From Rhizobium sp. P38BS-XIX (GTDB lineage Bacteria; Pseudomonadota; Alphaproteobacteria; Rhizobiales; Rhizobiaceae), in assembly GCF_012641435.1 (NCBI RefSeq), contig NZ_JABAIJ010000005.1, positions 124,001 through 188,000 on the forward strand: DNA of 64,000 bases, read 5' to 3'. Under the pieces are notes generated by a model. The model did no database searches. It was not told the origin of the DNA and was given only the letters and a program-made list of their open reading frames with translations. Position 1 is the stretch's first letter, and every line of letters begins with the position of its first letter. Below, in pieces: positions 7,876-16,218 of the stretch. A program made the position numbers and the translations under genes.

Positions 7876-8331
7876 ATGAGCGCGCTGGAATTACCTTGCG
7901 AAGGCAGCTGCCGTTGTGGGCAGGTGCGGCTGAAGATCAACGCCAAGCCAATGCTGACCATGGCCTGTCACTGTACGGGCTGCCAGCGCATGACCGGCGG
8001 CCCCTATTCGCTGAGCGCCGCCATCCCGACGCAGGGCTTCGAGGTCACCGCAGGCAAGCCTGTCATCGGCGGCCTGCATGGCGATGTCATTCATCACTAT
8101 TTCTGCCCGCATTGCATGAGCTGGATGTTCACGAAGCTCGAAGGCGTCGACTGGTTCGTCAACGTTCGTGCCACCATGCTTGATGACCCCAGCTGGTTCA
8201 CCCCCTTCGTCGAGACCTGGACGAGCGAAAAGCTGTCCTGGGTGACGACGCCCGCCAAGCACAGCTACGCCGCGCTGCCGGCTATGGAAGAGTATGAGGG
8301 GCTGACGAAGGAATATATGGCGGGGAACTAA
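7876..8331 (+). CDS. GFA family (Gfa-like, CENP-V fold) protein
   Basis: The protein has 151 residues from the ATG at 7876, which follows GGAGGAGAGG. It carries the zinc-ligand pattern of the GFA fold: C12-x-C14, then C31-x-C33-x-x-C36, then C77-x-x-C80. The founding member accelerates the reaction of formaldehyde with glutathione, though most relatives have other or unknown roles. Its stop lies two bases from the end of the convergent ccdB gene, so the two transcripts must overlap. Confidence 0.88.
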   Translation: MSALELPCEGSCRCGQVRLKINAKPMLTMACHCTGCQRMTGGPYSLSAAIPTQGFEVTAGKPVIGGLHGDVIHHYFCPHCMSWMFTKLEGVDWFVNVRATMLDDPSWFTPFVETWTSEKLSWVTTPAKHSYAALPAMEEYEGLTKEYMAGN

Positions 8332-8333
8332 GA

Positions 8334-8633
8334 TCAAAAGCCCTGAAAAAGAAAGTCGGTCGCGGCGGTAATCTGATCGCCGTGCGAACTGAGATCGGCA
8401 ACTAACTCACCGATTTCGATGAGCGGTATAGCTGCCATGAGTTGGGTCGCCATGGTATAAGTCTCGCCAGCGATAGTGAATTGCGGGTTGAGCCTTGCTA
8501 TTGGCGTCGACACATCTTCCACGCGAAGCAATGGCGCCATGATCCGCGTGCTTAGCCTCTCCAGCAAATCAGATTGAAGATCGAGTGCGAGAGCTCGACC
8601 TTGCTTCAGGCCATAGACATGGAACCTTGCCAT
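8334..8633 (-). CDS. ccdB: CcdB family toxin
   Basis: This 99-residue protein has CcdB features: the start MARFHVYGL, a conserved LLVDLQSDLL-like segment (ALDLQSDLLERL), the PLL-x-V patch, and a C-terminus ending in ATDFLFQGF. In F-plasmid CcdB the last residues, with W99-G100-I101, contact DNA gyrase; here the tail has F-x-x-Q-G-F, so poisoning of gyrase is plausible but not certain. Its ATG overlaps the ccdA stop (ATGA), the standard antitoxin-first layout. The pair is chromosomal, between lepA and a GFA gene. Confidence 0.88.
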   Translation of the reverse strand: MARFHVYGLKQGRALALDLQSDLLERLSTRIMAPLLRVEDVSTPIARLNPQFTIAGETYTMATQLMAAIPLIEIGELVADLSSHGDQITAATDFLFQGF

Positions 8634-8863
8634 CAGAACTGCCGATATTTTCCAAACGGCAAGCCGTGCTTTTCTACATAAACATTGGCTTGTTCGATGG
8701 CCTCAGTATTTTCCAGAAGCCACAGGCGCTCCCGCTCAGCCTTGATAGCGCGCGCGATACCGTCTTCAGCAGCACGTGAGATATTGATTTTTAATTCGCG
8801 TGCATCCGAAATGAGCGTCTCGTCGAGAGACAAATTTGCGGCTTTTCGCGTTGTCTGGGTCAT
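8633..8863 (-). CDS. ccdA: CcdA family antitoxin
   Basis: This 76-residue protein has an N-terminal ribbon-helix-helix (TRKAANLSLDETLISDARELKIN...) that binds operator DNA. Its C-terminal half (WLLENTEAIEQANVYVEKHG) ends in KYRQF, the CcdB-binding tail of the family. The ribosome site AGGAGCACCTC sits just before the ATG. A perfect inverted repeat immediately upstream is the likely autoregulatory site. The stop overlaps the start of ccdB, coupling their translation. Confidence 0.9.
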   Translation of the reverse strand: MTQTTRKAANLSLDETLISDARELKINISRAAEDGIARAIKAERERLWLLENTEAIEQANVYVEKHGLPFGKYRQF

Positions 8864-8874
8864 GAGGTGCTCCT

Positions 8875-8905
8875 AAACTATGCGCAAATTATATGCGCAT
8901 AGTTT
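8875..8905. promoter_or_regulatory. Perfect 12-bp inverted repeat, probable CcdAB operator
   Basis: The arms AAACTATGCGCA (8875-8886) and TGCGCATAGTTT (8894-8905) are exact complements with a 7-base A/T spacer. The repeat lies between the lepA stop and the ccdA ribosome site, where a ribbon-helix-helix antitoxin would act. It is AT-rich compared with its surroundings. Confidence 0.7.
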
Positions 8906-8921
8906 GCCTTTGATAAGGCCC

Positions 8922-10754
8922 TCACTCATCCCCCATCTTCAGCGCGGCAATAAACGCTTCCTGCGGGATTTCGACCTTGCCGAACTGCCGCATGCGCTTC
9001 TTGCCTTCCTTCTGCTTGTCGAGCAGCTTGCGCTTGCGGGTGGCGTCGCCGCCGTAGCACTTGGCGGTCACGTCCTTGCGCAGTGCCTTCACCGTTTCGC
9101 GGGCGATGATGCGCCCGCCGATAGCGGCCTGGATCGGGATCTGGAACATGTGCTGCGGGATCAGGTCTTTCAGCTTTTCGCACATGACGCGGCCGCGCTT
9201 TTCGGCAGCGGAGCGGTGCACGAGCATCGAGAGCGCGTCCACCGGCTCGGCATTGACGAGGATCGACATCTTGACGAGGTCGCTCTCGCGATAGTCGGTC
9301 AGGCTGTAGTCGAAGGAGGCATAACCCTTCGAAATCGACTTCAGGCGGTCGTAGAAGTCGAAGACGACTTCGTTGAGCGGCAGGTCGTAGGTGATCATGG
9401 CGCGGTTGCCGACATAGGTCAGCTCGGTCTGGATGCCGCGGCGGTCCTGGCAGAGCTTCAGGATCGAGCCGAGATAGTCATCCGGCGTCAGGATCGTCGC
9501 CTTGATCCACGGTTCGCGGAATTCGGAAATCTTGACCACGTCGGGCATGTCGGCCGGGTTGTGCAGCTCGATCTCGGTGCCGTCGGTCATGGTGAGCTGA
9601 TAGACGACCGAAGGGGCCGTCGCGATCAGGTCGAGGTTGAATTCGCGCTCCAGGCGCTCCTGGATGATTTCCAGGTGCAGCAAGCCGAGGAAGCCGCAGC
9701 GGAAGCCGAAGCCGAGAGCGGCGGACGATTCCATTTCGAAGGAGAAGCTGGCGTCGTTGAGGCGCAGCTTGCCCATGGCCGAGCGCAGGTCTTCGAAATC
9801 GGCGGCATCGACCGGGAAGAGGCCGCAGAACACGACAGGCTGCGCCGGCTTGAAGCCCGGCAGCGCTTCGGCGGTCGGACGCTTGTCCTCGGTGATGGTA
9901 TCGCCGACGCGGGTGTCGGCCACTTCCTTGATCGAGGCGGTGATGAAGCCGATCTCGCCCGGGCCGAGGCTATCGACGGCAACCATCTTCGGCGTGAGAA
10001 CGCCGACGCGCTCGATCTGATACTTCGCGTCCGTGCCCATCATGCGGATGGTCTGGCCCTTGGTCAGCGTGCCGTCGATGATGCGCACGAGAACCATGAC
10101 GCCGAGGTAGGTGTCGTACCAGCTGTCGACCAGCAGCGCCTTCAGCGCCGCCTTTTCGCCGCCCGCGCTCTTCGGCGCCGGCAGTTTGTTGACGATGGCT
10201 TCCAATACGTCGGGAATGCCGAGGCCGGTCTTCGCCGAAATCAGTACCGCGTCGGAGGCGTCGATGCCGATCACTTCCTCGATCTGGTCCTTGATGCGGT
10301 CGGGTTCGGCCGCCGGCAGGTCGATCTTATTGAGGACGGTGACGAGCTCGTGATTGTTGTCGATCGCCTGATAGACGTTGGCGAGCGTCTGTGCTTCGAC
10401 ACCCTGAGACGCATCGACCACCAGCAGCGATCCCTCACAGGCCGACAGCGAGCGCGAGACTTCATAGGCGAAGTCGACGTGCCCGGGCGTGTCGATCAGA
10501 TTGAGGATATAGGTCTCGCCATTCTTGGCCTTATAGTGCAGGCGCACGGTCTGGGCCTTGATGGTGATGCCGCGCTCGCGCTCGATCTCCATATTATCAA
10601 GCACCTGTTCCGACATTTCGCGTTCGGCAAGGCCGCCCGTCGTCTGGATCAGGCGGTCGGCCAACGTCGATTTGCCGTGGTCGATATGGGCCACGATCGA
10701 GAAGTTGCGGATATGCGAAAGCGGAGTGGTGGAATTGGTGCTCATGCGCGCCAT
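8922..10754 (-). CDS. lepA: Elongation factor 4 (LepA)
   Basis: This 610-residue translational GTPase acts on ribosomes and promotes back-translocation or initiation and biogenesis steps. The P-loop is AHIDHGKST (22-30). The switch region follows with RGITI and DTPGHVDF, then NKIDLPAA and SAKTG. The family-specific C-terminus contains KLLDKQKEGKKRMRQFG, unlike EF-G. ATGs three codons apart could start the protein; GGGGCGG is better spaced from the first. It is divergent from an XRE regulator. The ccdAB pair follows in the same direction behind its own operator. Confidence 0.98.
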   Translation of the reverse strand: MARMSTNSTTPLSHIRNFSIVAHIDHGKSTLADRLIQTTGGLAEREMSEQVLDNMEIERERGITIKAQTVRLHYKAKNGETYILNLIDTPGHVDFAYEVSRSLSACEGSLLVVDASQGVEAQTLANVYQAIDNNHELVTVLNKIDLPAAEPDRIKDQIEEVIGIDASDAVLISAKTGLGIPDVLEAIVNKLPAPKSAGGEKAALKALLVDSWYDTYLGVMVLVRIIDGTLTKGQTIRMMGTDAKYQIERVGVLTPKMVAVDSLGPGEIGFITASIKEVADTRVGDTITEDKRPTAEALPGFKPAQPVVFCGLFPVDAADFEDLRSAMGKLRLNDASFSFEMESSAALGFGFRCGFLGLLHLEIIQERLEREFNLDLIATAPSVVYQLTMTDGTEIELHNPADMPDVVKISEFREPWIKATILTPDDYLGSILKLCQDRRGIQTELTYVGNRAMITYDLPLNEVVFDFYDRLKSISKGYASFDYSLTDYRESDLVKMSILVNAEPVDALSMLVHRSAAEKRGRVMCEKLKDLIPQHMFQIPIQAAIGGRIIARETVKALRKDVTAKCYGGDATRKRKLLDKQKEGKKRMRQFGKVEIPQEAFIAALKMGDE

Positions 10755-10864
10755 ATAGCAGCGCCGCCCCGCGCCGCAAAGCGGAAAAGCAGGGCTTTAG
10801 CGGCTATCTTCACGTTATGTTAGCCTTTTCGGCGCCGGCGACGGCGAGTGCAAAGGCTCACTTG

Positions 10865-10903
10865 ATTCCATCATGAGATCGTGTATTTCTCTTATAATGG
10901 AAT
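10865..10903. promoter_or_regulatory. Promoter region with inverted repeat before XRE gene
   Basis: TATAAT (10893-10898) is a good -10 element 27 bases before the XRE start. The arms ATTCCAT (10865-10871) and ATGGAAT (10897-10903) form an inverted repeat that spans it. This suits autoregulation by the XRE protein. No matching -35 was clear. Confidence 0.4.
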
Positions 10904-10924
10904 ATTGAGTGTGAGACCTCGGCA

Positions 10925-11497
10925 ATGGCGGATGATGATCTGGATCGGGCGATCGGTGTGCGTATCAAGGAACTGCGCATCGCCCGCGGCCTGACGCTGG
11001 ATGAACTTGCCAATGCCTCGGCCGTCAGCCGAGCCATGATCTCGCGCATCGAGCGGGCGGAAGCGAGCCCGACGGCCTCGCTGCTGTCACGGCTCTGCGC
11101 AGCACTCGGCCTGTCGCTCTCGGCTTTCTTTGCTAGGGAGCATGAGGAAGTGTCACCGCTTGCCCGCCACGAGAAGCAGGCGATCTGGCGTGATCCTGGA
11201 ACAGGCTATGTCAGGCGCGCCGTCTCGCCGCCGGCAACGGGTTCGCAGGTCGATGTCGTCGAAGTCATCTTTCCCGCCGGCGCGTCCGTCATCTTCCCGC
11301 CGAATACCGCAAGCGCCGAGATGACACAGCATGTCTGGTTGTTCGAGGGCGAGATGGATGTGACGCATCGTGAGGTCACCTACCGCCTGATGCCCGGCGA
11401 CTGCCTCTTCATGGGCATTGGCGACGGCCATGCCTTCCATAATCCCGGCGAGGGTCCGGCGCGCTACAGCGTCATCCTCGATCGCGGCCGTTCATAA
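10925..11497 (+). CDS. XRE family regulator with C-terminal cupin domain
   Basis: The protein has 190 residues. An N-terminal Cro/CI helix-turn-helix (about 11-66; LTLDELANASAVSRAMISRIE) is joined to a small cupin domain (about 105-185; PGDCLFMGIGDGHAFHNPG). This architecture is that of sensor-regulators such as PuuR and SutR, whose cupin binds a small metabolite. A GNAT acetyltransferase starts 17 bases downstream, so it probably controls its own two-gene unit. The ligand is unknown. Confidence 0.9.
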   Translation: MADDDLDRAIGVRIKELRIARGLTLDELANASAVSRAMISRIERAEASPTASLLSRLCAALGLSLSAFFAREHEEVSPLARHEKQAIWRDPGTGYVRRAVSPPATGSQVDVVEVIFPAGASVIFPPNTASAEMTQHVWLFEGEMDVTHREVTYRLMPGDCLFMGIGDGHAFHNPGEGPARYSVILDRGRS

Positions 11498-11514
11498 GCT
11501 CCAAGGACTTTTTC

Positions 11515-12036
11515 ATGATCGACATTCGTCTTCTCTCCGCCGCCGAGGCTCGCGCCGCCCTTCCGGATCTCTGCGATGTGCTGGTCGATTGCGTCAACAG
11601 TGGTGCGTCCGTCGGCTTCATGCAGCCTTACGGAACAGATGATGCCTTGCCCTACTGGCATGGTGTCGCCGATGGCGTCGAGAGCGGCGCGACGCTGCTG
11701 TTCGTCGCCGCGGTCGAGGGCAGGGTTGTCGGGACGGTGCAGGTCGGTGCCGCGCAGATGCCGAACCAGCCCCATCGCGGCGATCTGAAGAAGCTGCTCG
11801 TGCATCGTTCGGCGCGCGGCCAAGGTCTTGCCCGTCTCCTGATGGAAGCGGCGGAGCGCGAAGCTATCAGTATCGGCAAGACCTTGCTGGTGCTCGATAC
11901 CGCGACCGGTAGCGATGCGGAGGCGATCTATCCGCGCCTCGGCTGGCAACGCGTCGGCGTCGTGCCCGATTACGCCATGTGGCCTGAAGGCGGCCTTTGC
12001 GACACGACCATATTCTTCAAGCGCATCGCTGCCTGA
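11515..12036 (+). CDS. GNAT family N-acetyltransferase
   Basis: This 173-residue protein has the acetyl-CoA binding motif HRSARGQGLARLLME (about 101-115) after a strand pair with VGTVQVGAAQ. The next helix and strand (LLVLDTATGSDAEAIYPRLGWQRVG) are the usual C-terminal part of the fold. AAGGA precedes the ATG. It is coupled to the upstream XRE-cupin regulator, as seen for polyamine or antibiotic acetylation genes. Its substrate is not evident. Confidence 0.88.
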   Translation: MIDIRLLSAAEARAALPDLCDVLVDCVNSGASVGFMQPYGTDDALPYWHGVADGVESGATLLFVAAVEGRVVGTVQVGAAQMPNQPHRGDLKKLLVHRSARGQGLARLLMEAAEREAISIGKTLLVLDTATGSDAEAIYPRLGWQRVGVVPDYAMWPEGGLCDTTIFFKRIAA

Positions 12037-12046
12037 AAGAGATTGC

Positions 12047-12652
12047 TCAGGTGGAGAAAGCGGCAACGGCATCCTGCAGTCTGGAGCCCGATGTCCACTG
12101 CATCGCCTTCCAGCCGAATTGCCGCGCGGCCTCGACATTGGCTTCCACATCATCGATGAAGCCGATCTCGTTTGCGGCGAGACCGACACGATCTGTCGCC
12201 AGCCGGAAGAACTCGGCCGAAGGCTTTTGATGACCAAGGGCGGCGGAATAGAAAATGCCGTCGAAGCACGATGACAACCCGAGTGTCTCCATCAGATAGG
12301 CGGCACGCATGTGCTCCTGGTTGGTCGCAAGAAATAACTTGGTACCGCCGATGCGCAGTGCTGCAAGCTCATCGAGCAGGCCATGATCGAGGCGCGAGTC
12401 GTTTTCGAACCAGTAGTCGATCAGCGTTCTCGCCTGAAGCTCGGGCGCGATCCTGCCGAGAACCTCCGTCAGCCTCGGCTCGATCGCGTCGCGGCCGGTG
12501 ACGATGTCTTTCCAATAGGGCTTGAAAAAGGTCTCCTGCAGTACCTCCAGCGACAAGCCGAGATCGCGTTCGAGATAGGTGAAAAGCGGTAGTCCGTCGC
12601 TCGGTCGGCCATGAACCAAAACACCATCGACATCGACCATCAGGAGTTTCAT
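12047..12652 (-). CDS. HAD superfamily hydrolase
   Basis: This 201-residue protein has HAD motif I as VDVDG (D7 nucleophile, D9 acid/base), motif II as LATN, the lysine in GHQKPSAEFF and motif IV as IDDVEANVEAA. The helical insert between motifs I and II is a C1 cap, as in sugar-phosphatases and dehalogenase-like enzymes. GAGG precedes the ATG. It converges on the GNAT gene. The substrate is unknown. Confidence 0.88.
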   Translation of the reverse strand: MKLLMVDVDGVLVHGRPSDGLPLFTYLERDLGLSLEVLQETFFKPYWKDIVTGRDAIEPRLTEVLGRIAPELQARTLIDYWFENDSRLDHGLLDELAALRIGGTKLFLATNQEHMRAAYLMETLGLSSCFDGIFYSAALGHQKPSAEFFRLATDRVGLAANEIGFIDDVEANVEAARQFGWKAMQWTSGSRLQDAVAAFST

Positions 12653-12862
12653 GCGCCGGCCTCTATTCTTCAGATGTGAGGAAGGTGATGTTCTTTGCGA
12701 TGTCGTTCAAGGCCTTCCTTGGGAGGTGCGCATGCGTCCAAACTTCGCCAGAGCGCTGAAAGCTCCCCGAGTTAGGGCAGCTTTTGCATCAAAGCACCTT
12801 ATCGCAGGATGAAAACTTTGAATTTGCCAGTGGATCGCCGTGCCTCTACAAACGCCGCCTAG

Positions 12863-13795
12863 TTGGGGGGATCCATGGAACAGAAGCTTGTCGACAGCGG
12901 ATCGGATGGCGGCGCGGCGCTGATGCCGCATCCTGATGTTGCGCCAACGTCCGGTGGCATTGCCGCCGGCGTGCTGATGTGCGTCATGTCCATGTCGTGC
13001 ATTCAGTTCGGCTCTGCCCTGTCGTCGCCGATCATCAATGCTTACGGGCCGGCGGGCGCGACGTGGCTGCGGCTTGTCTTCGCTTCCCTCGCGCTGGCGA
13101 TCATCGTGCGCCCGAAGATCCTGAGCTATGATCGATCGCAGTGGCTCGGCGTGCTGGCGCTCGGCACCGTTTCAGCGCTGATGACGACGTCCTTCTTCTC
13201 GGCGATCGCGCGTATTCCTTTGGGTCTTGCCGTCGCCATCGAATTTCTCGGGCCGCTGCTGGTCGCCACCCTCGGCTTCGGGCTGAGCCGGCAGCTTCTG
13301 TGGCCGGTCTTTGCCGCCATCGGTGTTCTTCTGCTGGCCTATGACGGCGAGGAATGGGTCGGCAATCTGCCGGGCGTCCTTTTTGCGATCGGCGCCGGCG
13401 CTGGTTGGGCTTGCTATATCCTCCTGACCAAGAAGGTCGGCAACGCCTTCCAGGGTCTCGAAGGTCTTTCCATGTCGCTGCTCGTCGCCGCGGTTGTGTC
13501 GACACCCTTCGGCCTGGCTTCGGCAGCTCCGCATCTGACGGCATTCGGCGTGTTGGAAATCGCTGGCCTGGCGCTCCTCGTGCCGCTGCTGCCCTATATA
13601 TTGGAAATGGTGGCGTTGCGGCGTATGCCGACCTCGTCGTTCGGCATCCTTATGAGCCTTGAACCCGCCATCGGCGCATTCGCCGGCTTCGTCATCCTCT
13701 CGCAGCCGATGACGCCATCGCAGATGTTCGGCACGGCACTGGTCGTTTCCGCCAGTATCGGAGCGACGGTTTTCACAACGAAGCGCAGCAGCTAG
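12863..13795 (+). CDS. EamA/DMT family exporter (RhtA-like)
   Basis: This 310-residue protein has about ten membrane helices in two EamA repeats. The segment ARIPLGLAVAIEFLGPLLVA is close to that of threonine/homoserine exporter RhtA and its relatives. It should export small amino acids or related metabolites through the inner membrane by proton exchange. The ATG follows a G-rich ribosome site. The 200 bases upstream hold no gene. Confidence 0.87.
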   Translation: MGGSMEQKLVDSGSDGGAALMPHPDVAPTSGGIAAGVLMCVMSMSCIQFGSALSSPIINAYGPAGATWLRLVFASLALAIIVRPKILSYDRSQWLGVLALGTVSALMTTSFFSAIARIPLGLAVAIEFLGPLLVATLGFGLSRQLLWPVFAAIGVLLLAYDGEEWVGNLPGVLFAIGAGAGWACYILLTKKVGNAFQGLEGLSMSLLVAAVVSTPFGLASAAPHLTAFGVLEIAGLALLVPLLPYILEMVALRRMPTSSFGILMSLEPAIGAFAGFVILSQPMTPSQMFGTALVVSASIGATVFTTKRSS

Positions 13796-13830
13796 ACCAT
13801 CCTAGCGCTGATCTTCGCCAGTGTCCCTGT

Positions 13831-14070
13831 TCAGCGAAGAATGCTGTTGACCCAACTTGCCAACCAAAAATCGATTTGGCCGAAGGGCAGAACGTAGCCT
13901 ATAAAACCAACAGCATAAGACATGGCGATGATCAGCACGAGGCCGGTGATGACGCCAAGTCCGACGCCCGCAATGGTCCTTTGTGGATAGCGTGCCACAC
14001 GAGAAGAGACGGCCAAAGACAGAATGGTCAGAAGCAGCAGCAGGGCGGATTGCGTCAAAGACATGCTCAT
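13831..14070 (-). CDS. Small hypothetical membrane protein (79 aa)
   Basis: The chain from MSMSLTQSALLLLLTILSLA has two or three membrane helices, with a RVARYPQRT loop after the first. The ATG at 14070 lacks a close ribosome site; a TTG two codons upstream has GGGAGG at good spacing and may be the true start. No family was recognised. It lies alone between the EamA exporter and the truncated haemoglobin. Confidence 0.55.
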   Translation of the reverse strand: MSMSLTQSALLLLLTILSLAVSSRVARYPQRTIAGVGLGVITGLVLIIAMSYAVGFIGYVLPFGQIDFWLASWVNSILR

Positions 14071-14199
14071 CTGCAAGACATAGCCCTCCCTAGAATTGCA
14101 TTGCCGTCCATACAGTAAAGCGCTCAAAAGCGCGAATCTCTGGCGATCCCGATTTCACCGATTAGGCGGAGCTGCCGCAAGCTTGTTGCATGGAGCGCC

Positions 14200-14667
14200 T
14201 TAAACCGTCTTCTTTGCTGGATCATCCAGTGCCGGATTGTAAAAGAGCGAGAGCGTCAGGCTTTTGGCGATGCGTTCTGCCGTCGCCATGAACCAGTTTC
14301 TCGCTTCGACGGAAGGCGCGATGTCGGCGAGCGTTGCGGAGAAAAGCGCCAGCCATTCCGGGAAGAGATCGGCGCTCATTCCTTCGACGCCGAGATGCGC
14401 CTGCACCGGCTTGCCGCCATAAGCGCCGTTTTTTAAGGCGACCGAGGACCAGAATCGTTTCATTCTTTCCATATGCTCGGGCCAGCGGCCGGCAAGGCGT
14501 CCGTCGAAGACCGGTCCTAGCCGGGGATGCGCCTGGACGCGGCCATAGAATGTGTCGACCAGCCTGTCGATGAAGGCGGCATCGATGCCGATGCGCGCCA
14601 TTTCGGCCTCGGCCTTCTCGCGAATACCGGCGAGGTGGGCGGCGCGAGCCTGCAGTTCCTGTTCCAT
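14200..14667 (-). CDS. Group III truncated haemoglobin
   Basis: The 155-residue protein has the trHb-III pattern. FYGRVQAHPRLGPVF is the B/E-region motif, then MKRFWSSVALKNGAYGGKPVQAH carries the helices around the haem, with the proximal histidine in VQAHLG. A long N-terminal helix of about 25 residues precedes the globin fold. These proteins bind O2 or NO under low oxygen. It is divergent from mbfA, with about 260 bases between. Confidence 0.85.
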   Translation of the reverse strand: MEQELQARAAHLAGIREKAEAEMARIGIDAAFIDRLVDTFYGRVQAHPRLGPVFDGRLAGRWPEHMERMKRFWSSVALKNGAYGGKPVQAHLGVEGMSADLFPEWLALFSATLADIAPSVEARNWFMATAERIAKSLTLSLFYNPALDDPAKKTV

Positions 14668-14884
14668 TCACTATCTCCGGGCGCGCCTGCGAGAGAGCGC
14701 AGTGGCCAGCTTTCGCCCCCTATGTATGCAATTTGCCGATACAACCAAGATGCCGCGAGCACATTGCGGCATTCTGTCTGCATTGCCTCGCGATCTGCCG
14801 GCGCACTCGATTGCATCGGGTAAATTTTCGACGCCTTTGATCCTTATGGCATCGCCTAGGCGCTTGACCGGCACGGCGACCCAA

Positions 14885-14908
14885 TTTAGAATTAGAATAA
14901 TTCTAAAT
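14885..14908. promoter_or_regulatory. Irr box (ICE motif) before mbfA
   Basis: TTAGAATAATTCTAA (14892-14906) is a perfect-arm palindrome, preceded by an overlapping half-site TTTAGAA (14885-14891). This fits the iron-control element recognised by the haem-sensing regulator Irr in Rhizobiales. It lies about 20 bases before the mbfA start. Known mbfA genes are repressed by Irr when iron is low, which fits. Confidence 0.8.
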
Positions 14909-14925
14909 TTATAAGGTTGCCCCCG

Positions 14926-15909
14926 ATGTTTTCTGGCTTGTTCCGTCCGTCAAAACGCCGTTTCACATCTTTGTCCGAGCAGGAAATCCTGGCGATCGCC
15001 ATCGCCGCCGAAGAGGACGATTCCCGCATCTATCTGGCCTATGCCGATACGCTCCGGCCTCACTATCCGGACTCCGCCAAGGTCTTCGAGGACATGGCCG
15101 AAGTCGAGGACAGCCATCGCAAGACGTTGATCGATATGCATCGCCGCCGCTTTGGCGAGCGTATCCCGCTGATCCGCCGCGAGCACGTACGCGGCTTCTA
15201 TGAGCGCAAGCCGGACTGGTTGCGCCGGAATCTCTCGCTCGACGCCATGCGCGACGAGGCCGAGGCAATGGAGCAGCAGGCTTATAATTTTTATGTCGAG
15301 GCGGCCAAGCAGGTATCCGATGCCTCGACCCGCCAGCTTCTCGGCGATCTCGCGCTGGCGGAGCAGGGGCATGAAGACGTTGCCCGCATGCTTGGCGAAA
15401 AGCATACGCCGGAAACGGTCAAGCATGAGGAAGATGCGCAGGCGCGCCGCCAATTCGTGTTGACCTATGTGCAGCCGGGTCTGGCCGGGCTGATGGATGG
15501 TTCCGTCTCTACGCTGGCGCCGATCTTTGCCGCGGCCTTCGCCACGCAGCAGACATGGCAGACCTTTCTCGTCGGACTTTCAGCCTCCGTCGGCGCGGGC
15601 ATTTCGATGGGCTTCACCGAAGCTGCGCATGATGACGGCAAGATTTCCGGTCGTGGCTCGCCCATCAAGCGCGGCCTAGCCTGCGGTATCATGACGGCGC
15701 TGGGCGGTCTCGGTCATGCGTTGCCTTACCTTATCCCGCATTTCTGGACCGCGACCGCGATAGCCGCCATCGTCGTCTTCTTCGAACTCTGGGCCATCGC
15801 CTTTATCCAGAACAAGTATATGGAGACACCGTTCCTGCGCGCTGCGTTCCAGGTTGTTGTCGGCGGTTCGCTCGTTCTGGCGGCCGGCATTCTGATCGGC
15901 AATGCTTAA
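14926..15909 (+). CDS. mbfA: MbfA: membrane-bound ferritin-like/VIT1 iron exporter
   Basis: This 327-residue protein has two parts. Residues 20-160 form a ferritin-like diiron domain with E29/E30, the EVEDSHR motif (59-65) and a second EQQAYNFYVEA and EQGHEDV pair. The rest is a VIT1-like membrane domain, starting near PGLAGLMDGSVS with at least four helices. Known MbfA proteins in Bradyrhizobium and Agrobacterium export iron and protect against iron and peroxide stress. The ATG at 14926 is nine bases after AAGG; a TTG three codons earlier is less likely. An Irr box overlaps the promoter. Confidence 0.92.
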   Translation: MFSGLFRPSKRRFTSLSEQEILAIAIAAEEDDSRIYLAYADTLRPHYPDSAKVFEDMAEVEDSHRKTLIDMHRRRFGERIPLIRREHVRGFYERKPDWLRRNLSLDAMRDEAEAMEQQAYNFYVEAAKQVSDASTRQLLGDLALAEQGHEDVARMLGEKHTPETVKHEEDAQARRQFVLTYVQPGLAGLMDGSVSTLAPIFAAAFATQQTWQTFLVGLSASVGAGISMGFTEAAHDDGKISGRGSPIKRGLACGIMTALGGLGHALPYLIPHFWTATAIAAIVVFFELWAIAFIQNKYMETPFLRAAFQVVVGGSLVLAAGILIGNA

Positions 15910-15997
15910 TGTGTTGCCGCTCTCTGGTTTCAATCAAGTGGCTCCGGCGGCACGCATGAGCGGCATGTGAAAACCGGCAAGGCAATACGAACCATTA

Positions 15998-16044
15998 GCG
16001 CATTTCCACGAAAGCCGTGTTGCGCTCTTCCGGTTGAAATGCGC
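15998..16044. repeat. Intergenic inverted repeat
   Basis: GCGCATTTC (15998-16006) and GAAATGCGC (16036-16044) are exact 9-base inverted arms in the 309-base gap after mbfA. GAGAGCGTTTTCGC follows at 16070 and shares AGAGCGTTTTCGC with the RIME-like element near 6110. The gap holds no gene and may be a mosaic of such elements. It ends with a bidirectional terminator. Confidence 0.45.
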
Positions 16045-16166
16045 GATGAAGCCGAACGGAGAGCGTTTTCGCGACACGAAGCAGACGGGAATTCTTGCGC
16101 GTTCGGGGTCAACCCAAAGAGGCCAGCACGTGCGAGGGAGGACCGCGTTCATCACATGTGAATGAA

Positions 16167-16196
16167 GAAAAGGCCGGCGCATGCGGCGGCCTTTTT
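16167..16196 (-). terminator. Bidirectional hairpin terminator
   Basis: AGGCCGGCGCATGCGGCGGCCT forms a GC stem with GAAAA on its left and TTTTTCC on its right. On the minus strand it follows the BTLCP gene by about 20 bases and ends in TTTTC. It could also stop mbfA transcription coming from the left. Confidence 0.7.
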
Positions 16197-16218
16197 CCTG
16201 CAGTATGTTTTCTAACGC

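Noticed and set aside
8880..10823. Long rightward open frame across lepA
   Set aside because: It is antisense to lepA, with His/Asp/Val-rich sequence typical of a shadow of GC-rich coding DNA, and no known domain.
14200..14667. FNR/FixK box for the truncated haemoglobin
   Set aside because: No TTGAT-N4-ATCAA site was found in its upstream region.
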